Notes: generated from the letters alone by a model not told the origin. Positions 51,967 to 60,638 are shown, numbered from the stretch's first letter. The stretch is 64,000 nucleotides of DNA from an uncultured Lachnospiraceae bacterium (GCA_910583605.1 CAJTXN010000011.1:1-64000), one strand, 5' to 3'. Numbers and translations: made by a program.

Positions 51967-52290
51967 ATGAAAACAGAAAAGCATGGATATAAATTTACAA
52001 ATAAGCATAATACAAGAGGTGGAATTATAGCCACTATTCTGGGAGCGGTAGCTTTCATTTTACTGTGTACAGGTATTTATATATCGTATACGGATAAAGG
52101 AGATGCAGGCATACAGGTAGGGATGCTGGGAGCACTGTCGTTTCTTGTCTCAGGTATCGGACTGATTAATGGACTGCTCAGTTTCAGGGAAAAAGAACGG
52201 TTTTATGTATTTTCGTTTGTGGGATGCGGAATCTGCGGAATTATATGGATTATTACCACATTAATCATTGCTTATGGGGTTATGATGTGA
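51967..52290 (+). CDS. Small multi-helix membrane protein of unknown function
   Basis: A 107-residue protein with three hydrophobic helices: IIATILGAVAFILLCTGIYI, VGMLGALSFLVSGIGLINGLL and VGCGICGIIWIITTLIIAYGVMM. It begins with a polar stretch (KTEKHGYKFTNKHNTRGG). It follows the VanZ-like gene by 5 bases and is almost certainly co-transcribed. I do not recognise the family securely. The Gly-rich helices suggest oligomer packing. Confidence 0.8.
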   Translation: MKTEKHGYKFTNKHNTRGGIIATILGAVAFILLCTGIYISYTDKGDAGIQVGMLGALSFLVSGIGLINGLLSFREKERFYVFSFVGCGICGIIWIITTLIIAYGVMM

Positions 52291-52348
52291 TTTGGAAATT
52301 TTGTCATTGAATAAGATAACAGATGAATTATGAAAGGAAAGATTTTTA

Positions 52349-52945
52349 ATGGAATGGGATATGGAGAGGCTGAACAGTCAGATAAAATTTATAATGGAGA
52401 TTGACCGTTTAAAACAGGTTTACAGACAGACTTATTTATCTGATGCATCCAGAAAAGAAAATGATACGGAACATTCCTGGCATTTGGCCGTAATGGCAAT
52501 GCTGCTTGGCGAATATGCCAATGAAAAAATAGATGTTCTGAAAACCATGTCCATGGTTTTGATTCATGATATAGTCGAAATAGATGCAGGGGATACATAT
52601 GCATATGATGAAGCCGGGAATACCACAAAGCGCCAACGGGAATTGAAAGCGGCGGACCGTTTATTCCGGATTCTGCCGGATGATCAGGCGGATTATTTCC
52701 GGGGACTCTGGGATGAATTTGAAGCATCCGAGACCCCGGAAGCAAAATTTGCACTGACACTGGATAAGATTCAGCCGCTGCTGCTCAATGATGCATCGGG
52801 AGGAATCTCATGGAAAAATAACGGAATCCGTCTGGAACAAATATTAAAAAGGAACGAACAGACTCCGAAGGGTTCCGAAGTTTTATGGGATTTCTGCAAA
52901 CCGATCTTACAAAAAAACGTAAAAAACGGAAATATAATCGATTAG
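52349..52945 (+). CDS. HD-domain phosphohydrolase (YfbR-like)
   Basis: A 198-residue HD-fold protein. Metal-binding residues are in NDTEHSWHLAVMAMLL and SMVLIHDIVEIDAGDTYAYDE, the H...HD pattern of the 5'-deoxynucleotidase/YfbR group. KAADRLFRILP and the last helix fit the fold. The family removes phosphate from deoxynucleoside monophosphates, which suits its position between pyrimidine and purine genes, but the substrate is not proven. GAAAGGAAAG lies before the ATG. Confidence 0.88.
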   Translation: MEWDMERLNSQIKFIMEIDRLKQVYRQTYLSDASRKENDTEHSWHLAVMAMLLGEYANEKIDVLKTMSMVLIHDIVEIDAGDTYAYDEAGNTTKRQRELKAADRLFRILPDDQADYFRGLWDEFEASETPEAKFALTLDKIQPLLLNDASGGISWKNNGIRLEQILKRNEQTPKGSEVLWDFCKPILQKNVKNGNIID

Positions 52946-52951
52946 ATAAAC

Positions 52952-52980
52952 TTGACTATAATGCTTTTAACTAGTAAAAT
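52952..52980 (+). promoter_or_regulatory. Promoter of the purine operon
   Basis: TTGACT (52952-52957), 17 bases, TAAAAT (52975-52980). The leader to purE is about 70 bases and has no guanine-riboswitch core or PurR-like box that I can see. Confidence 0.7.
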
Positions 52981-53056
52981 AAATCTTATCTTTAAAATTT
53001 CAAAGGTATGAATGAAAGGAATCAAAGGAATCAATTTAGAAAAGGAGACACAAAAA

Positions 53057-53569
53057 ATGGCAAAAGTTGGAATTGTTATGGGAAGCGACTCGGATTTGGA
53101 GGTAATGAGTAAAGCAGCGGAAATACTGGAGGAATTTGGTATTGAATATGAGATGACAGTGATATCCGCTCACAGAATGCCGGATATATTTTTTGATTAT
53201 GCAAAGAGTGCGGAAGAAAAAGGTATTAAGGTTATTATAGCAGGAGCCGGAGGCGCCGCTCATTTACCGGGGATGGCAGCAGCCATATTCCAACTGCCGG
53301 TAGTTGGTGTACCGATATATACAAAATCTTTAGGCGGTGTAGATTCTTTATACTCCATCGTTCAGATGCCTCAGGGAATACCAGTGGCTACAGTGGCTAT
53401 CAACGGAGGAGCCAATGCCGGACTGATGGCGGCAAAGATTTTAGCCGTATCCGACGATGAGCTGCTTACCAGACTGAAGAATTATAAAGAAGGCCTAAAA
53501 GATAAAGTTGTTGCCAAGAAAGAAAAGCTGGAACAGATTGGTTACAGGGAATATTTAAAACAGATGTAA
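53057..53569 (+). CDS. purE: N5-carboxyaminoimidazole ribonucleotide mutase
   Basis: A 170-residue class I PurE, which moves the carboxyl group during purine synthesis. It has GIVMGSDSDLEVM, VISAHRMPD (the catalytic His), and GAGGAAHLPGM. ATG 53057 has AAAAGGAG upstream; the open frame begins 15 codons earlier without a site. It heads purE-purM-purN-purD. The partner purK is not in the window. Confidence 0.97.
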   Translation: MAKVGIVMGSDSDLEVMSKAAEILEEFGIEYEMTVISAHRMPDIFFDYAKSAEEKGIKVIIAGAGGAAHLPGMAAAIFQLPVVGVPIYTKSLGGVDSLYSIVQMPQGIPVATVAINGGANAGLMAAKILAVSDDELLTRLKNYKEGLKDKVVAKKEKLEQIGYREYLKQM

Positions 53570-53610
53570 ATATACAGATTGTGAAATTCACCATTAAAGA
53601 ATAACAAATC

Positions 53611-53646
53611 AGGAAAGGAATATGCAGGTTTGCATGGGTAATAAAA
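53611..53646 (+). promoter_or_regulatory. SD-hairpin arrangement before purM
   Basis: AGGAAAGGAA (53611-53620) is followed by hairpin ATGCA (53622-53626)/TGCAT (53631-53635) with loop GGTT; the purM ATG comes 11 bases later with no second good ribosome site. A 16-codon frame opened by the hairpin ATG overlaps the start of purM out of frame. Confidence 0.35.
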
Positions 53647-54672
53647 ATGGATTACAAAAAAGCTGGAGTTGACATTGAAGCCGGATATAAATCCGTAGAG
53701 TTGATGAAAGAGCACATAAAAGGAACAATGAGACCGGAAGTATTGACAAATATAGGCGGTTTTTCGGGAGCCTTTTCCATGGAAGCTTTTAAAAATATGG
53801 AGGAACCCACTTTGGTATCCGGAACCGACGGTGTAGGAACCAAGCTAAAACTGGCATTTTTGCTGGATAAGCATGATACCATCGGAATTGACTGTGTGGC
53901 CATGTGTGTCAATGACATTGCCTGTGCCGGCGGCGAGCCGCTGTTTTTTCTGGACTACATAGCATGCGGTAAGAATGAACCGGAAAAAATCGCCACGATC
54001 GTAAGCGGTGTGGCGGAAGGATGCAAGCAGTCCGGTGCGGCATTGATTGGCGGAGAGACAGCCGAAATGCCGGGATTTTATCCGGTGGATGAATATGACC
54101 TTGCAGGGTTTGCAGTGGGAGTCGTTGATAAGAAAGACCTGATCACGGGACAGGATATTAAACCAGGGGATACATTAATCGGTATCGCTTCATCGGGAGT
54201 ACACAGCAACGGATTTTCCCTTGTCAGAAAAGTAATTAAAATGACTGCGGAAGCATTAAATACATATTATGATTCTCTTGGGGAAACTTTGGGAGAGGCG
54301 TTACTGGCACCTACCAAGATATATGTTAAGACTCTGAAAAATATTAAAGACGCCGGAGTTAAGATTAAAGGCTGCAGCCATATTACCGGCGGAGGGTTTT
54401 ATGAAAATATTCCGAGAATGCTGCCAGAGGGAATCCGTGCAGTTGTAAAGAAGGATAGTTATGAAGTACCGCCAATCTTTAATATGCTTTCAAAAGACGG
54501 AGATATTGCGGAACAGATGATGTATAATACCTTTAACATGGGAATCGGAATGGTGCTTGCCGTTGCCTCCGAAGATACGGAGACAGTGATGAAAGCAATC
54601 GAAGCAGCAGGAGAAAAAGCATATATTATTGGTGAAACACAGGCAGGAGAAAAAGGAGTTACATTATGCTAA
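53647..54672 (+). CDS. purM: Phosphoribosylformylglycinamidine cyclo-ligase (AIR synthetase)
   Basis: A 341-residue ATP-dependent enzyme forming the imidazole ring. Motifs: SGTDGVGTKLKLAF, DCVAMCVNDIACAGGEPLFFLDY, LIGGETAEMPGFY, and THITGGG-like CSHITGGGFYENIPRM. The start ATG lacks a normally spaced ribosome site (see the hairpin just upstream). The stop region overlaps purN by 7 bases. Confidence 0.97.
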   Translation: MDYKKAGVDIEAGYKSVELMKEHIKGTMRPEVLTNIGGFSGAFSMEAFKNMEEPTLVSGTDGVGTKLKLAFLLDKHDTIGIDCVAMCVNDIACAGGEPLFFLDYIACGKNEPEKIATIVSGVAEGCKQSGAALIGGETAEMPGFYPVDEYDLAGFAVGVVDKKDLITGQDIKPGDTLIGIASSGVHSNGFSLVRKVIKMTAEALNTYYDSLGETLGEALLAPTKIYVKTLKNIKDAGVKIKGCSHITGGGFYENIPRMLPEGIRAVVKKDSYEVPPIFNMLSKDGDIAEQMMYNTFNMGIGMVLAVASEDTETVMKAIEAAGEKAYIIGETQAGEKGVTLC

Positions 54673-55292
54673 AGATTGGTGTGCTTGTTTCCGGAGGAGG
54701 GACAAACCTTCAGGCAATCATAGACGGCATACAGAATGGAGATATCACCAATGCCGGAATTGAAGTGGTCATCAGCAATAATCCGGGCGCTTATGCATTG
54801 CAACGGGCAAAGGATAACAATATTCCGGCAGTCTGTATTTCGCCGAAATCCTTTGATACCCGGGGAGAATTTAATGAGGCGCTGATCGCGAAAATAGATG
54901 AATATCATCCGGATTTAATTGTGCTGGCAGGATGTATGGTGGTACTTCCGTCAGAATTGATTAAAAAATATGAAAACAAAATCATCAACATTCATCCGGC
55001 ATTAATTCCTTCCTTTTGCGGAAAAGGATTTTACGGGTTACATGTCCATGAGGCTGTATTAGAGCGTGGCGTGAAACTGACCGGTGCAACCGTACATTTT
55101 GTGGATGAGGGCACGGATACAGGTCCGATCATCATACAAAAAGCAGTGCAGGTCCGGAAGGGTGACACACCGGAGATTCTTCAGAAGCGTGTAATGGTTG
55201 AGGCAGAGTGGAAGATTATGCCTCAGGCCATCAATCTGATCGCAAATGGCAAAGTGGAAGTTGAAAACGGAATTGTATGGATTGATGAATAA
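54666..55292 (+). CDS. purN: Phosphoribosylglycinamide formyltransferase
   Basis: A 208-residue folate-dependent transferase. It begins IGVLVSGGGTNLQAIIDG; the catalytic Asn-His-Asp set is in IINIHPALIPSF and VHFVDEGTDTGPII. It overlaps purM by 7 bases; AAAAGGAG at the purM end is its ribosome site. Between purN and purD the usual purH is missing in this run. Confidence 0.97.
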   Translation: MLKIGVLVSGGGTNLQAIIDGIQNGDITNAGIEVVISNNPGAYALQRAKDNNIPAVCISPKSFDTRGEFNEALIAKIDEYHPDLIVLAGCMVVLPSELIKKYENKIINIHPALIPSFCGKGFYGLHVHEAVLERGVKLTGATVHFVDEGTDTGPIIIQKAVQVRKGDTPEILQKRVMVEAEWKIMPQAINLIANGKVEVENGIVWIDE

Positions 55293-55333
55293 AGACAGAA
55301 ACGTTTAAGGAAAGGCATAGGGACAGGCAGAAA

Positions 55334-56605
55334 ATGAAAGTTTTGATCGTAGGCAGCGGCGGCAGGGAACATGCAATTGCATGGAAAGCGGCAAAGAGCA
55401 GCAGAGTGGATAAAATATATTGTGCACCGGGAAACGCGGGAATCTCCGAAATTGCAGAATGTGTCAATATCGGAGCCATGGAGTTTGAAAAACTGGCTGC
55501 ATTTGCAAAGGAACAGAGTATTGATTTAACGGTCATCGGAATGGACGACCCGTTGGTGGGCGGTATTGTGGATGTATTTGAGCAGGAAGGATTACGGGTA
55601 TTCGGGCCGAAAAAGAATGCGGCAATTCTGGAAGGATCCAAAGCATTTTCCAAAGACCTGATGAAAAAGTACGGGATTCCCACGGCGGGATATGAAACCT
55701 TTGATTCGCCGGAGGCTGCCATGCAGTATCTGGAGACATCAAAATATCCAATCGTATTAAAAGCGGACGGACTTGCTCTTGGAAAGGGAGTATTGATCTG
55801 TAATACCAAAGAGGAGGCAATGGCAGGAGTTAAGACCCTGATGCTGGACAAACAGTTTGGCGCCGCAGGAAATACCATAGTGGTTGAAGAATTTATGACT
55901 GGACGGGAAGTATCCGTATTGTCATTTGTGGATGGAAAAACCATTAAAATTATGACTTCCGCACAGGACCATAAGAGGGCAAAAGACGGAGACCAGGGCT
56001 TAAATACCGGAGGAATGGGTACATTCTCGCCGAGTCCTTTTTATACGAAGGAAATAGATGAATTCTGCAAAAAGAATATTTATCAGGCAACCGTAGATGC
56101 CATGAGGGCGGAAGGAAGAGAATTTAAAGGAATTATTTTCTTTGGTTTAATGCTGACGGAGGAGGGACCGAAGGTTCTGGAATACAATGCCAGATTCGGA
56201 GACCCGGAAACCCAGGTGGTACTGCCGAGAATGAAAAATGACATTATAGATGTGTTTGAGGCATGCATTGATGGAACGCTGGACAAAACAGACCTGGATT
56301 TTGAGGATAATGCCGCTGTCTGCGTAGTACTGGCATCGGAAGGCTATCCTGAAAAATATGAAAAAGGATATGAAATCCACGGTTTGGATAATTTTAAAGA
56401 TAAAGATTCTTATTTTGTGTTCCATGCCGGAACTAAAACAGAGAACGGTAAGATCGTTACAAACGGCGGACGCGTCCTTGGTGTAACCGCGACGGGAACG
56501 GATTTAAAGACTGCAAGAGCAAATGCTTATGAAGCTGCGACATGGATTGAATTTGAAAATAAGTACATGAGAAGTGATATAGGAAAAGCCATAGACGAAA
56601 GCTGA
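55334..56605 (+). CDS. purD: Phosphoribosylamine--glycine ligase
   Basis: A 423-residue ATP-grasp enzyme for the second step of purine synthesis. It starts MKVLIVGSGGREHAIAWK, with APGNAGISE, VLKADGLALGKGV, the ATP-grasp core VVEEFMTGREVSVLSF and NTGGMGTFSPSPFY, then EYNARFGDPETQVVLP. AAAGGCATAGGGACAGG precedes the ATG. It ends the purine run; the wall-hydrolase gene follows after 39 bases and could be read through, since I see no terminator. Confidence 0.97.
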   Translation: MKVLIVGSGGREHAIAWKAAKSSRVDKIYCAPGNAGISEIAECVNIGAMEFEKLAAFAKEQSIDLTVIGMDDPLVGGIVDVFEQEGLRVFGPKKNAAILEGSKAFSKDLMKKYGIPTAGYETFDSPEAAMQYLETSKYPIVLKADGLALGKGVLICNTKEEAMAGVKTLMLDKQFGAAGNTIVVEEFMTGREVSVLSFVDGKTIKIMTSAQDHKRAKDGDQGLNTGGMGTFSPSPFYTKEIDEFCKKNIYQATVDAMRAEGREFKGIIFFGLMLTEEGPKVLEYNARFGDPETQVVLPRMKNDIIDVFEACIDGTLDKTDLDFEDNAAVCVVLASEGYPEKYEKGYEIHGLDNFKDKDSYFVFHAGTKTENGKIVTNGGRVLGVTATGTDLKTARANAYEAATWIEFENKYMRSDIGKAIDES

Positions 56606-56644
56606 ACGGGTATTTTGTAAGCGGAAGATAAAGGAGTTGCAGCT

Positions 56645-58747
56645 ATGAGAATAGCTAAAACATTGAAACGAAATATAGGTATGTTAACCATCGGGTTTAT
56701 CATGGTGGCGGCAGTTTTGCTGTTTTATTATAATACAATGGCATATACGGAGAAAAACGGAACGGTTAACGGCACGTATGTCAATATACGTACCAGCGCA
56801 GGAACTGCCGGAAATACCAACAAACTTACCTATAACGGAAATTATGTTCAATTGAATATTGGTGATTCCGTAAGGATTATTGACGAAACGCATGCTGCGG
56901 ACGGGGCGTTATGGTATAAAATTAAGTTTTCTTATACCGGAGGAGTGGAGCTTACCGGTTTTGTCCACGGAAATTATGTAGATGTAGAAAATCCTTCTTA
57001 TGAACCGGATGGTAATTTTGAGAATTACCTGAATGCACAGGGATTTCCGGAAAGTTATAAACCGGGGCTGCGTATGTTGCATGCCAAATATCCGAATTGG
57101 GTATTTGTGGCGGACCAGCTGGATTACGAATGGACTGAGGTGATTCAGAATGAAAGTCTGGTGGGCCGGAATCTGGTATGGTACGATTCTATCAGTTCGT
57201 GGAAGTCTTTGGCACCCGGTTCCTATGACTGGGACAAGGGGACATGGAATTCCTTTGACGGTACCAGCTGGGTTTCCGCATCCGAGGAACTGATTTCATA
57301 CAGTATGGACCCAAGAAATTTTCTGGATGAGAAAACCATATTTATGTTTGAACTGTTGTCTTTTGATGCGGGAATACACAAAGAAGAAAATGTGGAGTCT
57401 CTGCTGACCGGAACTTTTATGGGAAATGCCGAAGCCGTGACGGGAAAAACCTATGCCAGAACTTTTATGGAAGCGGCGGCACAGTCTGGTGTCAGTCCGT
57501 ATCATCTTGCATCCAGAGTTATTCAGGAAGTAGGGACTTCCGGTACTACCGGAGGTGTAACGGGAAATTACCGGCCGGCAACCGGAAATGTTTATACCGG
57601 ATTATATAATTTCTATAATATCGGAGCTTATGCACATGATGGCAGAGGAGCCGTTGAAAACGGACTGATTTATGCATCTAAAACGGACTTTGAGACCCTG
57701 CGTCCATGGAATACAAGATATAAAGCCATTGTGGGAGGGGCGGCATTTATTGGTTCCGGCTATATCAACATTGGTCAGGATACGTTATATTATGAGAAGT
57801 TTGATTTGATAGGAACTCCTTATACCCATCAGTATATGGCAAATGTACAGGCTCCGAAATCGGAGGCAGTAAAAATGTCGAATGCTTATTCCGATACAAT
57901 GAAGAAAACCATACCATTGGTATTTAAAATTCCGGTATATAAAAATATGCCGGCGACAGCCTGTGAATGTCCAACCGGTGACGGAAGTCCAAATAATGTA
58001 CTGGACAATATTGTAGTGGAAGGATATTCCTTAACACCGACGTTCAGTAAATTTACAACACAGTATGACCTGATCGTATCGCATACAGTGGAAAGCATTA
58101 AAATAAGTGCGTCGGCCATGGATGGTAAGGCGATAATTTCCGGTACGGGAAAGAAAATGCTGCAGGTAGGCAGCAATCTGTTTGAAATCAGAGTTACGGC
58201 CAATAACGGTGCGGTGAGAACTTATACACTAATGGTGGTGCGAAAGGCGGCAAATGACAATGGAAATGAACCGGCCACAGGAATTCCGGAAGAACCCACC
58301 ACAGGCTCGGGAACCGTGGGAACGGCGGAGTATTCCACCAGTTACAATGTTCAGGATGATATTTATATAACCGGAATACAGCCGGATACTGCGGTCAGCG
58401 ATTTTAAATCCGTATTTACTTTAAAAGGATGTACAATGGAAATTTATCAGGCTGACGGAAAAAACCCGTTAACAGGAAACATTGGAACGGGCAGCAGGAT
58501 ACTGATTCGTGATATGAATGGAACCGGAGTAAAGGAATATGCGTGTATCGTATATGGTGATATCAATGGGGACGGTCAGGTGGATATTGTAGATATGTTA
58601 TATATGAAGAGACATATTCTGGGAACTTCTTCATTGAACGGACTTAGGGAAATAGCAGCCGATGTTAATAAAAAAGGCGGTATTGATATTGTGGATATGC
58701 TGTATATGAAGCGGCACATATTGGGACGCAGTTACATATCACAGTAA
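56645..58747 (+). CDS. Secreted glucosaminidase-like wall hydrolase with C-terminal dockerin
   Basis: A 700-residue exported protein. Domains: N-terminal membrane/signal helix (about 12-32); bacterial SH3 domain (about 40-112); GH73-like N-acetylglucosaminidase (about 125-425) with the likely catalytic Glu in SRVIQEVG and the GLYNFYNIGAY motif; a cadherin-like beta-sandwich (about 455-535); a Thr/Pro linker; and a type-I dockerin (637-700) with calcium loops DINGDGQVDIVD and DVNKKGGIDIVD. The segment DIVDMLYMKRHILG occurs identically in both dockerin halves. The second loop has Lys where Asp is usual. The next gene encodes a cohesin-like membrane protein, the probable docking partner. AAAGGAG lies upstream. 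Confidence 0.88.
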   Translation: MRIAKTLKRNIGMLTIGFIMVAAVLLFYYNTMAYTEKNGTVNGTYVNIRTSAGTAGNTNKLTYNGNYVQLNIGDSVRIIDETHAADGALWYKIKFSYTGGVELTGFVHGNYVDVENPSYEPDGNFENYLNAQGFPESYKPGLRMLHAKYPNWVFVADQLDYEWTEVIQNESLVGRNLVWYDSISSWKSLAPGSYDWDKGTWNSFDGTSWVSASEELISYSMDPRNFLDEKTIFMFELLSFDAGIHKEENVESLLTGTFMGNAEAVTGKTYARTFMEAAAQSGVSPYHLASRVIQEVGTSGTTGGVTGNYRPATGNVYTGLYNFYNIGAYAHDGRGAVENGLIYASKTDFETLRPWNTRYKAIVGGAAFIGSGYINIGQDTLYYEKFDLIGTPYTHQYMANVQAPKSEAVKMSNAYSDTMKKTIPLVFKIPVYKNMPATACECPTGDGSPNNVLDNIVVEGYSLTPTFSKFTTQYDLIVSHTVESIKISASAMDGKAIISGTGKKMLQVGSNLFEIRVTANNGAVRTYTLMVVRKAANDNGNEPATGIPEEPTTGSGTVGTAEYSTSYNVQDDIYITGIQPDTAVSDFKSVFTLKGCTMEIYQADGKNPLTGNIGTGSRILIRDMNGTGVKEYACIVYGDINGDGQVDIVDMLYMKRHILGTSSLNGLREIAADVNKKGGIDIVDMLYMKRHILGRSYISQ

Positions 58748-58761
58748 CAGTGAAATTATTT

Positions 58762-58809
58762 AGGAAAGGAAAAATGCAGACAGTCCCGGGCTATGCATGG
58801 GTTGAATGA
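58762..58809 (+). promoter_or_regulatory. SD, mini-ORF and hairpin before the cohesin-like gene
   Basis: AGGAAAGGA (58762-58770) is followed by an 11-codon frame MQTVPGYAWVE (58774-58806), whose TGA (58807-58809) overlaps the downstream ATG (58806) as ATGA. ATGCA (58774-58778) can pair with TGCAT (58794-58798), with CCCGGG in the loop. Translational coupling is inferred. Confidence 0.4.
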
Positions 58810-60638
58810 TGAATTTAAGAATGAAAAAAATAATAACCGGACTATTGTTAAGTTTTCTGATTATTGGCTGGAAGCATATTGATGCCATGGCCGGAACGGT
58901 AAATATATCAGCAGGTTCCGTGGAGGCTTCCGAGGGAGAGACCATCAATGTTCCGATTACATTGACGGCGGATGCCGTAATGGGTGTTGCAGAGATTTAT
59001 ATTTCTTACGATAATGCCCTGTTAGAGTATAACGGTGGAGAGGGAGCCGGAGGTGCCGGCTTGCTCAAGTATGTTTTTTATGAAATGGACGAGACCGGTA
59101 AGGGTAAAACATTTAATATTTCCTTTACCGCTAAAAAAGCAGGAACCTCTGCCGTTAATATTGACAGCAATTCCAGAGTTCTGGAAGATACGGATGGCGA
59201 AGTGTATATGGCAGTGGTACCGGCGCCGGGGCAGGTAACCATATCTGCACCTGTGTCTGCTTCTTCGGACTGTAATTTGTCGGGACTTTCGGTTTCGGCA
59301 GTCCGTACATCGGGAGACAGTGTAAACGTAGAATTTATACCGGGATTTTCACCGGATGTATTTGAGTATAAGGCAGAATTAGCAGAGGATGTGGAAAGAC
59401 TTGTGGTTTCCACTACTTTATCAGACCAGAATGCAACAACGCAGGTATCCGGTACCAGAATCGATCCGGGTGATAATAAAACCACGATAACGGTTGTGGC
59501 GGAAGACGGAACCAGCCAGACCTATACTTTATATACGACCAGAGCCGTGGCGGCTACTTCCGCACCGGAAGAAACGACTACGGCAGATACACCAGGGGAA
59601 ACTACGCCGGCAGAAACAACAGCGCAGGAAATCGACCGTTCACCGGTTTATATTGAGGCGATCGGAAAATATATCATTCAGGATAATAATCTGATCACAC
59701 CGCCGGAGGGATTTGAAGAGAGTACCGCGGCTTATGACGGAAGAACCGTCGTATCGTACCGGGGAATTTCGAAACCGCTGACTTTGCTTTGCCTGGCCGA
59801 TGATACGGAAGGAACGAATCAGGTATTTTATATATTAAATGAAATTGACGGATCAATGAACCGGATGGTGAATCTGGCAACAAATCAGAAAATATATACG
59901 ATTATTCCTACAGGAGCTGACTATGCGGGACCGGAAGGTTATACGGTCACAACTTTGGAAATCAATGGTGAGAACATCAATGCCTGGATGAAAGAAGAAG
60001 GCAGCGACTTTTATGTGGTTTATGCCATGAATTATAATGGTGAAACGGCTTTATATGTGTATGATAAAAAAGAAGAAACCATGCAGAGATTTGCGGTGGG
60101 AACTAAGGCAGACGGCAGTGTAACAGAACCGTCAACGGATGACAGTGCGGTAAAGTCACTGCAGAATCAATATACGAATCTGAAAAAAAGATATGAAGAT
60201 GAGAAAACAACGAAAAAAAGAATCATTATAGGTCTTGGGGCCGGCTGTTTTGTTTTGCTTCTTTTATGTATCATTCTTATGTTTAAGGCCAACATAATAA
60301 AAGAAGATGATGAAGAAAACGAAGAAGAAGATGAAGATAAGATACTGGGAGAAGATTCCAGACAGGAACTGAAGCTTGATATGGTAGCCCAGGTAAATGA
60401 AATGAAAGCAGAAAAACTTGCGGAAAGCATAAATGATGTTTTGGAACAGCAGGAAAATTCTAAGGATGAAACAGCAGAGCAGGAAGAAGAACATATGGAA
60501 GCCGAACAACCGGCTGAACCATTGGAACAGGAAAAAGCCAAAGAGGATGAACAACTGAAGCCGCAGACAAAGGAACCGGAAGAAGAGGAACCGTTTGAAA
60601 TTGAATTTGTTGATCTGGAAGACGGAGAAGACAAATAA
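58806..60638 (+). CDS. Membrane-anchored cohesin-like protein with acidic cytoplasmic tail
   Basis: A 610-residue protein. After a signal peptide (about 5-29, ending DAMAG) comes a cohesin-like beta domain (about 30-150; VEASEGETINVPITLTADAV, AEIYISYDNALLEY, TFNISFTAKKAGTSAV). A cadherin-like beta-sandwich follows (about 155-248), of the kind also present in the preceding enzyme. A Thr-rich linker and an uncharacterised domain (about 280-440) lead to a coiled region, a single membrane helix (about 477-500) and a cytoplasmic tail of about 110 residues dominated by Glu/Asp. No wall-sorting signal is seen, so it sits in the cytoplasmic membrane. It probably holds the dockerin enzyme at the membrane-wall interface. 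Confidence 0.82.
   Translation: MMNLRMKKIITGLLLSFLIIGWKHIDAMAGTVNISAGSVEASEGETINVPITLTADAVMGVAEIYISYDNALLEYNGGEGAGGAGLLKYVFYEMDETGKGKTFNISFTAKKAGTSAVNIDSNSRVLEDTDGEVYMAVVPAPGQVTISAPVSASSDCNLSGLSVSAVRTSGDSVNVEFIPGFSPDVFEYKAELAEDVERLVVSTTLSDQNATTQVSGTRIDPGDNKTTITVVAEDGTSQTYTLYTTRAVAATSAPEETTTADTPGETTPAETTAQEIDRSPVYIEAIGKYIIQDNNLITPPEGFEESTAAYDGRTVVSYRGISKPLTLLCLADDTEGTNQVFYILNEIDGSMNRMVNLATNQKIYTIIPTGADYAGPEGYTVTTLEINGENINAWMKEEGSDFYVVYAMNYNGETALYVYDKKEETMQRFAVGTKADGSVTEPSTDDSAVKSLQNQYTNLKKRYEDEKTTKKRIIIGLGAGCFVLLLLCIILMFKANIIKEDDEENEEEDEDKILGEDSRQELKLDMVAQVNEMKAEKLAESINDVLEQQENSKDETAEQEEEHMEAEQPAEPLEQEKAKEDEQLKPQTKEPEEEEPFEIEFVDLEDGEDK

Noticed and set aside
52981..53056. Guanine riboswitch or PurR box before purE
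   Set aside because: The leader lacks the paired stems and core of purine riboswitches and no PurR-like box is visible.
55231..55944. 237-codon minus-strand frame opposite purN/purD
   Set aside because: Ser/Pro/Thr-rich antisense composition; the sense strand is an intact purD.
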